A stretch of 20,010 nt of DNA from the NCBI GenBank assembly GCA_902476875.1, contig CABSFC010000045.1, positions 1 to 20,010 on the forward strand. The letters are read 5' to 3'. The notes under the pieces are model-generated. The model was not told the origin of the DNA and ran no database searches. It saw nothing but the letters and a program-made list of their open reading frames with translations. Below are positions 6,439-14,064 of this stretch, one piece after another. Both the position numbers and the translations under genes were made by a program. Every line of letters begins with the position of its first letter. Within the stretch, counting starts at the first letter, position 1. The DNA is from an uncultured Oscillibacter sp. GTDB lineage: Bacteria; Bacillota; Clostridia; Oscillospirales; Oscillospiraceae.

Positions 6439-6921
6439 CTATGTTTCCTCTCTTTCACGCGATTCATGCCTGTGCCGGAGGTGGATGCCAATGTGCCCGA
6501 TTCCCAGCACAACGACTCCCGGCAGCATCCAGAAAGCCCTGCCGTAAATCCCAAGCAGGAAAAACGCCGCCACGGGCAGCGTGGCTCCCGCCACCGGAAC
6601 GCCCAGCAAACTTGCGGTAAAGTCCGCCATGGTCCGCCCACCGCGGAAATAGCGGAGCCACCAGACTTCGTATAATATCATCAAAAAGGCCGCTGCCGCC
6701 AACCACCAGGACCAGGCCGACCAGGGCCGCCAGTTGAAGCCCCGCCAGATGAGCGCCCCGCAGGATACCCACACCTGGCCCGCCCGCTCCAGAATCAGCA
6801 GCAGGCGGTTTTCATGGGAGGGATCATAGTCCCGGGGTCTGTAGCGGGTCCACAGCAGGTTGGGGGCCAACAGGCACAGCAGAAACGCCATGCCCATACA
6901 GGAAAAGCCAAGCTGCTCCAT
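6439..6921 (-). CDS. Small integral membrane protein of unknown function
   Basis: This 160-residue protein is hydrophobic, with about four predicted membrane helices (near residues 5-21, 67-86, 107-127 and 129-147) and a charged C-terminal tail rich in His, Arg and Glu. It carries an N-terminal PNLLWTRYRPRDYD segment followed by ENRLLLILERAGQV; I have an impression that this pattern recurs in uncharacterised Clostridia membrane proteins, but I do not recognise a function. The ATG at 6921 shares one base with the stop codon of the EamA gene (TGATG) and has GGAGG 7 bases upstream, so the two are translationally coupled. The coupling suggests a partner or accessory role to the transporter or simply operon packing. 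Confidence 0.75.
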   Translation of the reverse strand: MEQLGFSCMGMAFLLCLLAPNLLWTRYRPRDYDPSHENRLLLILERAGQVWVSCGALIWRGFNWRPWSAWSWWLAAAAFLMILYEVWWLRYFRGGRTMADFTASLLGVPVAGATLPVAAFFLLGIYGRAFWMLPGVVVLGIGHIGIHLRHRHESREREET

Positions 6922-7775
6922 CAAGTTTCCTCCGCCCTGCCATACAGCGCGACGCCCAAAATGATGATCGCGCCGCCCAAAAGCACCGCCGGTCCCGGCC
7001 GCTCGGCGAACAGGGCCAGCCCCCAGACGGAGGCGAACACCGGCTCCAGCAGCTTCACTGTGGAGATAAACGCCGGCGGCAGGTATTTCAGTCCCCAGCT
7101 GAACACGCTGTGGCCCAGCAGGGTGCAGAACACCGCCATGCCCAGGGCCGTCCCCAGGTTCACCGGGCCGTAGCCCGCCAGCGGCGTCCCGCCCAGCAGG
7201 GCGATGACCAGCACGGTCAGCGCCGCCGACAAGTATACCAGAAAGGTGTAGACCGCGGTAGAGGTATTTTTCCGGCACACCGCGCCGATCATGGTGTACA
7301 CCGCCATGCACAGCGCCCCGGCCAGGGCGATCAGGTCGCCCCGCACCGCGTCGGGCCCCACGGCGGTGTCCGCCAGGGCGATGACCACGCTGCCGCCGAA
7401 TGACAGCGCCACCGCCAGCCACGCCCTGCCTGAAAGTCTTTTCCGCAGAATCAGCAGGCTCCCCAGAGCCACGAACAGCACCTCCGTGTCCACCAGCACC
7501 ACCGACGAGGCGATGGAGGTCCACCGCAGGGACTCAAAATACGCGGCGAAGTGCAGCCCCAGGAACGCGCCGCTGGCAAGGCACAGCAGCGCCTCCCGCC
7601 GCGGAAGCGCCGCCAGCTCCGCCCGGTGCCGCAGGAGGGTGTACGGCGCCAGCAGCGCCGCCGCGAAGGCCATCCGGTACAGCGCCAAAATCAGGGACGG
7701 CGCCGTGGACCACCGGACAAACACGGCGGACAGCGACACCCCGGCCACGCCCAATACCACCAGCAATCGTCTCAT
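6921..7775 (-). CDS. EamA/DMT family transporter
   Basis: This 284-residue protein has about ten membrane helices arranged as two EamA repeats (about residues 3-135 and 145-282), the architecture of drug/metabolite superfamily exporters. Supporting segments are the LYRMAFAAALL helix of the first repeat, the conserved proline/glutamate region around VKLLEPVFASVWG, and the glycine-rich last helix. The substrate of such proteins cannot be read from sequence; amino acids and other metabolites are common. It starts 49 bases after polA, with GGAGGAG upstream but at long spacing (about 14 bases), so expression may be modest or depend on readthrough. The stop codon is fused to the next gene's start. 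Confidence 0.88.
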   Translation of the reverse strand: MRRLLVVLGVAGVSLSAVFVRWSTAPSLILALYRMAFAAALLAPYTLLRHRAELAALPRREALLCLASGAFLGLHFAAYFESLRWTSIASSVVLVDTEVLFVALGSLLILRKRLSGRAWLAVALSFGGSVVIALADTAVGPDAVRGDLIALAGALCMAVYTMIGAVCRKNTSTAVYTFLVYLSAALTVLVIALLGGTPLAGYGPVNLGTALGMAVFCTLLGHSVFSWGLKYLPPAFISTVKLLEPVFASVWGLALFAERPGPAVLLGGAIIILGVALYGRAEET

Positions 7776-7824
7776 GTCGCCGCTCGCCGCTCCTCCCTCG
7801 TCACAGTAAATCTCTGATCCGCCC

Positions 7825-10500
7825 TCAGCCCTTGGCCTCCAGCCAGTTCCTGCCCCAGTGGGCGTCCACCGTCAGGGGGACGGACAGATGGACCACGTTC
7901 TCCATCTCCTCCGCCAGCAGCTTCGCCACCTGCTCCGCCTCCGCCTCGGGGCACTCCACGATCAGCTCGTCGTGGACCTGGAGCACCAGCCGGGCCTGGA
8001 GGTTCTCGGCCTTCAGCCGCTTCCACACGGCCACCATGGCCAGCTTCATCACATCCGCCGCCGTGCCCTGGATGGGCATGTTCAGCGCCACCCGCTCCCC
8101 GAAGGAGCGGAGATTGAAGTTGGAGGACTTCAGCTCCGGCAGGTCCCGGCGGCGGTGGAAAATGGTCTCCACATAGCCGGTCTCCTTGGCCGTCTCCACC
8201 ACCTCGTCCATATACTTCCGCACGCCGGGGAAGGTAGCGAAGTACGCCTCCATATACGCCTTGGCCTCGGCAACGGACACGCCGATGTCCTGGCTGAGGG
8301 AGAAAGCGGAGATGCCGTACACGATGCCGAAGTTCACCGCCTTGGCGCTGCGGCGCATCTCGTGGGTCACGTCCTCCGGCGCCACGTGGAACACCTGGGC
8401 CGCCGTGGCGGTGTGGATGTCCCCGCCGGACGTGAACGCCGAGCGCATGGTCTCGTCCCCGGAGATGTGGGCCAGCAGCCGCAGCTCGATCTGGGAGTAG
8501 TCCGCGTCCACCAGCACGCAGCCGTCGGCAGGCACGAACATCCGGCGGATCTCGCTGCCCAGGTCCGTGCGGGTGGGGATGTTCTGCAAATTCGGCTCCG
8601 TGGAGCTCAGCCGCCCGGTGGCGGTGACGGTCATCTGGAAGCTGGTGCGCACCCGGCCGTCGGGGTCGATGGCCTTCAGCAGGCCGTCGGCATAGGTGGA
8701 TTTCAGCTTGGCGTACTGGCGGTACTCCAGCACGGCCCCCACGATGGGCGCCTCATAGCGCAGCTTCTCCAGTACGTCGGCGTTGGTGGACCAGCCGGTC
8801 TTGGTCTTTTTCCCGTGGGGCAGGCCCAGCTTGCCGAAGAGAATCTCGCCCAGCTGCTTGGGAGAGTTGATGTTGAAGGTCTCCCCCGCCATGTCGTAAA
8901 TGGACTGCTCCAGCTCCGCCGTCCGGGCGGACAGCAGCTCGCCAAACGCCGCCAGAGCCCGGGCGTCCACCCGGCAGCCCGCCAGCTCCATCTCCGCCAG
9001 CACGGCGCACAGCGGCAGCTCGGCGGTCTCAAACAGCTCCCACATATTCTGCTCTTTCAGCTTTTCGGACAGCGTGCCGTACAGCGCGTCCACCGCCGCC
9101 GCGTAGCTGTCGAAGGACGCCTTCGCCGCCGCGGCGTCCCCCAGCATGGAAAAGGCGTCCGGCTCCAGATAGAGGGGCTTGGGCAGCTCCTCGTTGTAGT
9201 AGGCCACGAACAGCCGCCCCAGGTCATAGCTCCCCGCCGTGGCGTCCAGCAGGTAGGCCGCCAGCGCGGTATCAAACACAAATCCGTCGGCGGGCAGACC
9301 GTTTTCCAGCAGCGTCCGCATCAGGTCCTTGACGTTGTGGGAGACCTTTTTGACATCCGCCGAAAACAGCGCCCGCAGAAGACCGTTCCAATCCCCCTGG
9401 AACTTCTCGAAAAACAGCTCCGCCGTCACGGCGGCGTCCGCGCCGGTCTGGCAGACGACCGCCACACCGGTCAGGTCCGGCAGGGCCAGCAGGGACACGT
9501 GGTCCGCCGCCCGCCAGATGTCCAGCAGCTCGTCCGCCCTTTCCTGGTCCGTCACCTGCTCCACGGCCATGGTGAGCGCCGCGCGGGCCGTCTCCGGGGC
9601 GGCGGTCTCCTCCGCCGTCAGGCCGAACTTTTCAATGAGCTTGGTGAATTCCAGCCGCAAAAACAGCGGATACGCCGCCGCTCCGGGCTTTTGCACCAGG
9701 TTGTCCTCCGGCCTGAACTCCAGCGGCGCGTCGGTGACGATGGTGGCCAGCCAGTGGGAGTGGCGGGCGCTCTCCTCGCCCTCCGTCAGCTTCTTCACCA
9801 CATTGGGCCTGGCCGGGGTCTCCGGCGCCGTCACAATGTCCGGCATATGGTCATACAGACAGTCGATGGAGCCGTACATCCGCACCAGCCCCATGGCGGT
9901 CTTCTCCCCCACTCCCGGCACGCCGGGGATGTTGTCGGAGGCGTCCCCCATCAGGGCCTTCAGATCGATCATGTGGATGGGATCGAAGCCATAGCTCTCC
10001 CGGAAGGTCTCCGGGGTCATGTCCCTGGTGGTGGTCTGGCCCATGCGGGTGGACACCAGCTTCACCTTGGTATGGTCGGTGATGAGCTGGAGACTGTCCT
10101 TGTCTCCCGTGACCACCACGCACTCCCAGCCGTCCGCCTCGCACCTGCGGGAGATGGTGCCGATCAGGTCGTCGGCCTCCCAGCCGGCCAGCTCGTAGCG
10201 GGGGATGTTCAGCGCATCCAGCACGTCCTTCAAAACCGGCATCTGCATCCGCAGCTCCTCCGGCATGGGCTTCCGGGTGGCCTTGTAGGCCGCGTCGGCG
10301 GTGTGGCGGAAGGTGGGGGCGTGGACGTCAAAGGTGACGCACACCGCGTCGGGCCGCTCCTCCCCCTCCAGCCGCAGCAGCGTGGTGAGGAAGCCGAAAA
10401 CGGCGTGGGTGTACAGCCCGTCCCGGGTGGAGAGGGGCCGGATGCCGTAATAGGCCCGGTTGATGATGGAGTTGCCGTCGATGACCATGAGCTTTTTCAT
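7825..10500 (-). CDS. polA: DNA polymerase I
   Basis: This 891-residue enzyme fills gaps and removes RNA primers in lagging-strand synthesis and excision repair. Residues 1-300 form the 5' nuclease domain, with IDGNSIINRAYYG, WEADDLIGT, VVTGDKDSLQL and the helix-hairpin-helix IPGVPGVGEKTA. The middle domain (about 310-490) resembles the 3'-5' exonuclease fold but lacks the first DxE motif, so proofreading is probably lost, as in Bacillus and Thermus enzymes. The polymerase domain has motif A DADYSQIELR at 665, motif B RRSAKAVNFGIVYG at about 716 and motif C QVHDE at 841-845. GGGAGG precedes the ATG. It heads a long minus-strand gene run and is divergent from adenine deaminase. Confidence 0.97.
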   Translation of the reverse strand: MKKLMVIDGNSIINRAYYGIRPLSTRDGLYTHAVFGFLTTLLRLEGEERPDAVCVTFDVHAPTFRHTADAAYKATRKPMPEELRMQMPVLKDVLDALNIPRYELAGWEADDLIGTISRRCEADGWECVVVTGDKDSLQLITDHTKVKLVSTRMGQTTTRDMTPETFRESYGFDPIHMIDLKALMGDASDNIPGVPGVGEKTAMGLVRMYGSIDCLYDHMPDIVTAPETPARPNVVKKLTEGEESARHSHWLATIVTDAPLEFRPEDNLVQKPGAAAYPLFLRLEFTKLIEKFGLTAEETAAPETARAALTMAVEQVTDQERADELLDIWRAADHVSLLALPDLTGVAVVCQTGADAAVTAELFFEKFQGDWNGLLRALFSADVKKVSHNVKDLMRTLLENGLPADGFVFDTALAAYLLDATAGSYDLGRLFVAYYNEELPKPLYLEPDAFSMLGDAAAAKASFDSYAAAVDALYGTLSEKLKEQNMWELFETAELPLCAVLAEMELAGCRVDARALAAFGELLSARTAELEQSIYDMAGETFNINSPKQLGEILFGKLGLPHGKKTKTGWSTNADVLEKLRYEAPIVGAVLEYRQYAKLKSTYADGLLKAIDPDGRVRTSFQMTVTATGRLSSTEPNLQNIPTRTDLGSEIRRMFVPADGCVLVDADYSQIELRLLAHISGDETMRSAFTSGGDIHTATAAQVFHVAPEDVTHEMRRSAKAVNFGIVYGISAFSLSQDIGVSVAEAKAYMEAYFATFPGVRKYMDEVVETAKETGYVETIFHRRRDLPELKSSNFNLRSFGERVALNMPIQGTAADVMKLAMVAVWKRLKAENLQARLVLQVHDELIVECPEAEAEQVAKLLAEEMENVVHLSVPLTVDAHWGRNWLEAKG

Positions 10501-10541
10501 GGGTGTTCCTCCCGCATAAGGATGATTTCACAGGTTAGAAT

Positions 10542-10575
10542 AGTATACCCCATTTTGGAAGATCGCGCAATGGGG
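10542..10575 (-). promoter_or_regulatory. polA promoter with internal inverted repeat
   Basis: On the minus strand TTGCGC (10565-10570) and TATACT (10542-10547) are 17 bases apart. The spacer and -35 are bracketed by a perfect 7-base inverted repeat, CCCCATT (10548-10554) and AATGGGG (10569-10575), which could be an operator. The -10 is good, the -35 only shares TTG with consensus. Confidence 0.5.
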
Positions 10576-10617
10576 ACGCTGTGCCGGCCCGGCTCAAAAA
10601 TTTTCTTCCATTTCCTG

Positions 10618-10646
10618 TAGACAAACGCCGGGATTTCGCGTATACT
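10618..10646 (+). promoter_or_regulatory. Sigma-A promoter of adenine deaminase
   Basis: TAGACA (10618-10623) and TATACT (10641-10646) are separated by 17 bases, each a 5-of-6 match. The start site would be near 10653, giving a leader of about 80 bases. Confidence 0.65.
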
Positions 10647-10670
10647 TTCCCTAACAACAAGCGTTATTAT

Positions 10671-10715
10671 TTTGATTTATGATTTTCATAAGTTGAACTA
10701 ATATTAAAAATCAAA
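10671..10715 (+). promoter_or_regulatory. AT-rich hairpin leader of adenine deaminase
   Basis: TTTGATTT (10671-10678) pairs with AAATCAAA (10708-10715), which ends just before the AAGGAG ribosome binding site; a nested ATGA/TCAT hairpin lies at 10679-10689. The pairing is A+T-only and weak. No conserved core of the purine riboswitch is visible here. It may be an operator or an RNA element; both are guesses. Confidence 0.3.
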
Positions 10716-10731
10716 TAAAAGGAGTGGTCCC

Positions 10732-12456
10732 ATGTCTGAGAGTTACGCGGGCAAGATCAACCGGAAGCTGCTGAAGAAGCGGCGCATCATCAACGCCGCC
10801 GCCGGCCGGGAACCGGCGGACCTGGTGCTGAAAAACGCCGCCTATGTGAACGTGTTCTCCAATGAGATCTGCCACGCCGACATCGCCGTGGCGGAGGGCC
10901 TCATCGTGGGCATGGGCGACTACTCCGGCACCGTGGAGCACGACTGCGCCGGCAGGATCGTCCTCCCCGGCTTCCTGGACGCCCACATCCATCTGGAGAG
11001 CTCCCTGGTCAGCCCCACGGAATTCGTGAAAGCCGTCCTGCCCCACGGCACCACCACCGTCGTCACCGACCCCCACGAGATCGCCAACGTCATGGGCACC
11101 GACGGCATCGAGTACATGCTCCAGGCAACGGAGGACCTGCCCGTGGACGTGCGGTTCATGCTGCCCTCCTGCGTACCCTCCACGCCGCTGGACGAATCCG
11201 GCGCCATTCTGGACTACCGCAGCTTGGACAGCTTCTATGACCACCCCCGGGTCCAGGGCCTTGCCGAGATGATGAATTACGTGGGCATCATCGCCGGAGA
11301 CGACCAGCCGGTGGAGAAGATCGTGGCCGCCCAGGCCCACCACAAGAAGATCGACGGCCACGCCCCGGACCTGGTGGGCAACGACCTGAACGCCTACATC
11401 GCCGCCGGCGTCTACTCCGACCACGAGTGCCACGATCTGAACGACGCCATCGCCAAGCTGGAGCGGGGCCAGTTCATCATGATCCGGGAGGGCACCGCCG
11501 CCCGGAACCTGGAGGCCCTGGCCCCTCTGCTGTGCGACAAATACGCCGAGCGGTGCATGTTCTGCACCGACGACAAGCACCCCAACGACCTGCTGGAAAA
11601 GGGCCACATCGACTACATTGTGAAGAAAGCCATCGGCCTGGGCGCGGACCCCATTACCGCCGTGAAGGTGGCCTGCCACAACGCCGCCCGGTACTTCCTG
11701 CTGAACAACCGGGGCGCCATCGCGCCGGGTTATCTGGGGGATTTCGTCATCATCGACAACTTCCAGGATTTCAACATCGAAAAGGTCTTCAAAAAGGGCG
11801 AGCTGATGGTGGAGAACGGCGTCGTGAAGGATTTCGCCGAGCCGAAGATCGAGCAGTACCTGGTGGACCGGGCCCACAGCACCTTCCACGTGGGCGCTCT
11901 GACGGCGGAGGACTTCGTGGACCACCGCCCCCGGGGCATCATCGGCATGGTGGACGGCGAGATCACCACCGTGGACGCCGGGTATTCCGACCGCATCGAC
12001 GTGGAGTACGACGTGCTGAAGGTGGCCGTGGTGGAGCGCCACAAGAACACCCGCCACATCGGCGTGGGCTTCCTCCAGGGCTACGGGCTGAAGTCCGGTG
12101 CCGTGGCAACCAGCGTCAACCACGACTCCCACAACATCATCGTGGTGGGCACCAACGAGGCCGACATGGCCGCCGCCGTCAACCGGGTGGTGGCGCTGAA
12201 CGGCGGCATCGTGGTGTGGGACGGCGGCAAGCCTGTGGCGGAGGTCCCCCTGGCCATCGCGGGCATCATGAGCGACGAGCCGCTGGTGACCGTCAATGAA
12301 AAGCTGGAGACCGCCAAGGAAGTGGCCCACGGCCTGGGCGTGAGCCGGGGAATCGACCCCTTCATGACGCTGAGCTTCATGGCCCTGCCGGTGATTCCCT
12401 CGCTGCGGATCACCACCCGGGGCGTGTTCGACGTGAACAGCCAGAGCTACGTGTGA
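10732..12456 (+). CDS. ade: Adenine deaminase
   Basis: This 574-residue amidohydrolase converts adenine to hypoxanthine and ammonia for purine salvage. It matches the bacterial AdeC type: an N-terminal small beta domain, then the metal-binding GFLDAHIHLESS motif, the TTTVVTDPHEIANV segment, the GHAPDL histidine region, FCTDDKHPNDLL carrying the active-site aspartates, and the C-terminal family domain with VVGTNEADMAAAVNR and GGKPVAEVPLAIAG. The length fits the family (about 570-600). The start at 10732 has AAGGAG 7-8 bases upstream. It is divergent from polA and is followed by a bidirectional terminator, so it is probably a single-gene transcript. The protein expects Mn2+ or Fe2+ cofactors by analogy with the family. 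Confidence 0.96.
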   Translation: MSESYAGKINRKLLKKRRIINAAAGREPADLVLKNAAYVNVFSNEICHADIAVAEGLIVGMGDYSGTVEHDCAGRIVLPGFLDAHIHLESSLVSPTEFVKAVLPHGTTTVVTDPHEIANVMGTDGIEYMLQATEDLPVDVRFMLPSCVPSTPLDESGAILDYRSLDSFYDHPRVQGLAEMMNYVGIIAGDDQPVEKIVAAQAHHKKIDGHAPDLVGNDLNAYIAAGVYSDHECHDLNDAIAKLERGQFIMIREGTAARNLEALAPLLCDKYAERCMFCTDDKHPNDLLEKGHIDYIVKKAIGLGADPITAVKVACHNAARYFLLNNRGAIAPGYLGDFVIIDNFQDFNIEKVFKKGELMVENGVVKDFAEPKIEQYLVDRAHSTFHVGALTAEDFVDHRPRGIIGMVDGEITTVDAGYSDRIDVEYDVLKVAVVERHKNTRHIGVGFLQGYGLKSGAVATSVNHDSHNIIVVGTNEADMAAAVNRVVALNGGIVVWDGGKPVAEVPLAIAGIMSDEPLVTVNEKLETAKEVAHGLGVSRGIDPFMTLSFMALPVIPSLRITTRGVFDVNSQSYV

Positions 12457-12468
12457 TATCAAAATAAA

Positions 12469-12498
12469 AGCGGGCCGTGGAATTTTCCGCGGCCCGCT
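12469..12498. terminator. Shared terminator between ade and the lipoprotein gene
   Basis: A long GC-rich stem (12469-12482 with 12485-12498, one G-T pair) sits between two convergent genes. On the minus strand it is followed by TTTTATTTTG, a good tail for the lipoprotein gene. On the plus strand it lies 13 bases after the ade stop without a T tract, so it is mainly a minus-strand terminator that may also stop ade. Confidence 0.75.
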
Positions 12499-12511
12499 GC
12501 ACCTTGTCCCC

Positions 12512-13195
12512 TTACTTCTCCGCTTCCGTCAGCAAAAACGACACGAAATACCAGGAGCCGTCCGCCTGCTCCTCCAGGACCAGTTCCCGGCCATGGCCGG
12601 TCAGGCGGACCGTGCCGCCGTCCCGGACGCCTTCCTCACATGTAAAACATCCGGGGTTAAAGTCGCTGGTGAAGTTGTAATAGGCGTCATATTCCTCCAG
12701 GTAGACCAGTTTGTACGCTGTCCACGGGGCAGTCAGGTCCGCCGTGGTAATCCCGGTGTATTTCTCCAAAAACGCGTCCACCCGCGCCCTAGGGATTCGA
12801 GAGATCGGTGTCCGCCACGCATCCAGGGACTCCCCCAGCCAGTCCGCCTGTTCCCGCAGAGCCTGGAACTCCTTTTCACCGACAGGCTCCCATTCGGGGC
12901 CTCGTTCCACCGCGAAGGAATAGGCCAGAAACGCGGACAGGTCAATGTCCTCCGGCTCCGCATAGAAACAGGACACCATGCAGCACAGCGGATTCACATC
13001 CACCCAGCCGTCCTTTTCAAAATTGGGCACGAACGCCCGGTTCACCCGCGCGATCTCCTCCGCCGTCAGGGCGACGGGGCCCGCCGCCTCCGCCGGAGCC
13101 TCATCCGCGGGCCCGCTCTGTGTCCGTGCGCAGCCGCCCAGCGTTCCCAGCAGCACGGCCAGCGCCATCAGCGCCGTAAAATACCGCTTTTTCAT
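12512..13195 (-). CDS. Secreted lipoprotein of unknown function
   Basis: This 227-residue protein begins with a lysine-rich n-region, a hydrophobic core and the lipobox LGGC with the lipid-modified cysteine at residue 22, so it is exported and anchored to the outer face of the membrane. A short Ala/Pro/Glu-rich linker (about 23-42) is followed by a mature domain rich in acidic and aromatic residues with several cysteines. Residues from about 140 to the end, with YYNFTSDFNPG and VRLTGHGRELVLEEQ then WYFVSFLL, look like a beta-rich fold seen in uncharacterised Clostridia lipoproteins. I do not recognise a named family. GGAGG lies 7 bases before the ATG. It is a single gene ending at the shared terminator with ade. 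Confidence 0.82.
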   Translation of the reverse strand: MKKRYFTALMALAVLLGTLGGCARTQSGPADEAPAEAAGPVALTAEEIARVNRAFVPNFEKDGWVDVNPLCCMVSCFYAEPEDIDLSAFLAYSFAVERGPEWEPVGEKEFQALREQADWLGESLDAWRTPISRIPRARVDAFLEKYTGITTADLTAPWTAYKLVYLEEYDAYYNFTSDFNPGCFTCEEGVRDGGTVRLTGHGRELVLEEQADGSWYFVSFLLTEAEK

Positions 13196-13265
13196 ATCCC
13201 CGCCTCCTCATATGTACTGGTTCTCCTGATACTCAGCATATCGGAAGCAGTCCGCGAAATCATGA

Positions 13266-13314
13266 CAAATCCGTGACGATTTGAAAACAAACCGTCACGG
13301 ATTTGATATTTTTT
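13266..13314 (+). terminator. Terminator-shaped hairpin facing rightwards
   Basis: An 18-base stem (13266-13283 with 13288-13305, one mismatch) with an AAAA loop is followed by ATATTTTTTG. This is a complete intrinsic terminator for plus-strand transcription, but no plus-strand gene precedes it. It lies just after the stop of the minus-strand hydrolase gene, where it could also help end that transcript, although the minus-side tail is not T-rich. Confidence 0.7.
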
Positions 13315-13322
13315 GCCACGTT

Positions 13323-13856
13323 TTACCCATTTTCCACGGTGATCTGGCACACCTTCATGGCCTCCAGGGCGTTCCGGTGGCTCTCCGGCGTCACACCCGC
13401 GCAGCAGGCGGCGTCCACGACGATCTCCGCCTCCGGCAGGAACGCCTTGAGGAGCAACGCGTTAGAAATGACGCAGATATCCGTGCACAGGCCGATAAGG
13501 GTGATCTTTTCCACGGTCTCCCGTCCGTTCAGCGCCGCCAGGGTCTCCCCCAGCTCCCGGCTGCCAAAGGTCGGCTTGTCCAGCACCCGCCGCCCCACGG
13601 TGTACTCCCGGAGCTGATCGATGACCTCCCAGCCCTCCGTGCCCCGGATACAGTGGGGCGCCGGCAGCTTCCGCCCCTCCTGGGTGTCCAGATAATCCGC
13701 CCCGTGGGTGTCCCGGGTGAACAGGATCTCCTCGCCCCGGTTCAGGCCGTCCACCACCCGACCCACGACGTACGGCACGATCCCCCGGGCCTCCGCCGTG
13801 CCCAGCGCGCCGCTGACAAAGTCGTTCTGCATGTCCACAACCACTAAAATATCCAT
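13323..13856 (-). CDS. Nicotinamidase/isochorismatase-family cysteine hydrolase
   Basis: This 177-residue protein has the cysteine hydrolase fold with a complete catalytic triad: D8 in VVDMQNDF, K94 in LDKPTFGS and C128 in LCTDICVISN. D49 and H51 in FTRDTHGADY and H68 in PAPHCIRGTEGWE match metal-binding residues of nicotinamidases, so nicotinamide to nicotinate conversion in NAD salvage is the best guess. Other amides cannot be excluded. The cis-peptide region before the catalytic cysteine is present. The gene is single, with a TG-extended perfect TATAAT -10 upstream, and is divergent from the NSS transporter. GGGGAGGG precedes the ATG. Confidence 0.88.
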   Translation of the reverse strand: MDILVVVDMQNDFVSGALGTAEARGIVPYVVGRVVDGLNRGEEILFTRDTHGADYLDTQEGRKLPAPHCIRGTEGWEVIDQLREYTVGRRVLDKPTFGSRELGETLAALNGRETVEKITLIGLCTDICVISNALLLKAFLPEAEIVVDAACCAGVTPESHRNALEAMKVCQITVENG

Positions 13857-13885
13857 TCCTGCGCCCTCCCCGGTGTTTTTCCCCG

Positions 13886-13894
13886 ATTATAGCA
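13886..13894 (-). promoter_or_regulatory. Extended -10 promoter of the nicotinamidase-like gene
   Basis: The minus strand reads TGCTATAAT: a perfect -10 with a TG extension. At 17 bases upstream only a weak -35 (TGGAAT) is seen. The leader would be about 25-30 bases. Confidence 0.55.
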
Positions 13895-13925
13895 GAGACG
13901 CCCCCGGAATTCCACCGAAATTTTT

Positions 13926-13953
13926 ACTTTCTCACGCGAAAGTATTGACTTTC
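13926..13953. promoter_or_regulatory. Candidate operator: three alternating half-sites
   Basis: ACTTTC (13926-13931), GAAAGT (13938-13943) and ACTTTC (13948-13953) alternate in orientation, making two overlapping perfect 6-base inverted repeats. The third half-site covers the end of the -35 of the NSS promoter. It lies between two divergent genes, so a bound repressor could affect both. Confidence 0.45.
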
Positions 13954-13973
13954 CCACGGCAGTCGATTACCAT
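13945..13973 (+). promoter_or_regulatory. Sigma-A promoter of the NSS transporter
   Basis: TTGACT (13945-13950) and TACCAT (13968-13973) have a 17-base spacer. The start site would be near 13980, about 85 bases ahead of the transporter start codon and just upstream of a terminator hairpin. Confidence 0.5.
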
Positions 13974-13998
13974 AGAACTGTCCCAGGGGCGAACGGAC

Positions 13999-14026
13999 GG
14001 AACGGCGATGAACCGTTCCCTTTTTT
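13999..14026 (+). terminator. Leader terminator (possible attenuator) of the NSS gene
   Basis: GGAACGG (13999-14005) pairs with CCGTTCC (14013-14019), followed by C and six T residues at 14021-14026. It lies between the promoter and the transporter's ribosome binding site. A second copy of GAACGG at 13991-13996 could compete for the same partner strand. No antiterminator ligand domain is recognisable. Confidence 0.55.
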
Positions 14027-14064
14027 CGGCCCGGGTCTGTTGAGAATGAAAAGGAGACCGCTTC

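Noticed and set aside
7858..10620. A 920-codon open frame antisense to polA
   Set aside because: It is Gly/His/Arg/Gln-rich with no domain signal, lies opposite a complete and conserved polA, and is a typical by-product of GC-rich codon use.
10647..10731. Purine riboswitch upstream of adenine deaminase
   Set aside because: The conserved three-way junction core and its loop sequences are not visible, and the leader is only about 80 bases and very AT-rich.
10711..12462. A 583-codon open frame antisense to adenine deaminase
   Set aside because: It mirrors the full ade gene, has His/Val/Gly-rich low-information sequence, and no ribosome binding site or family match.
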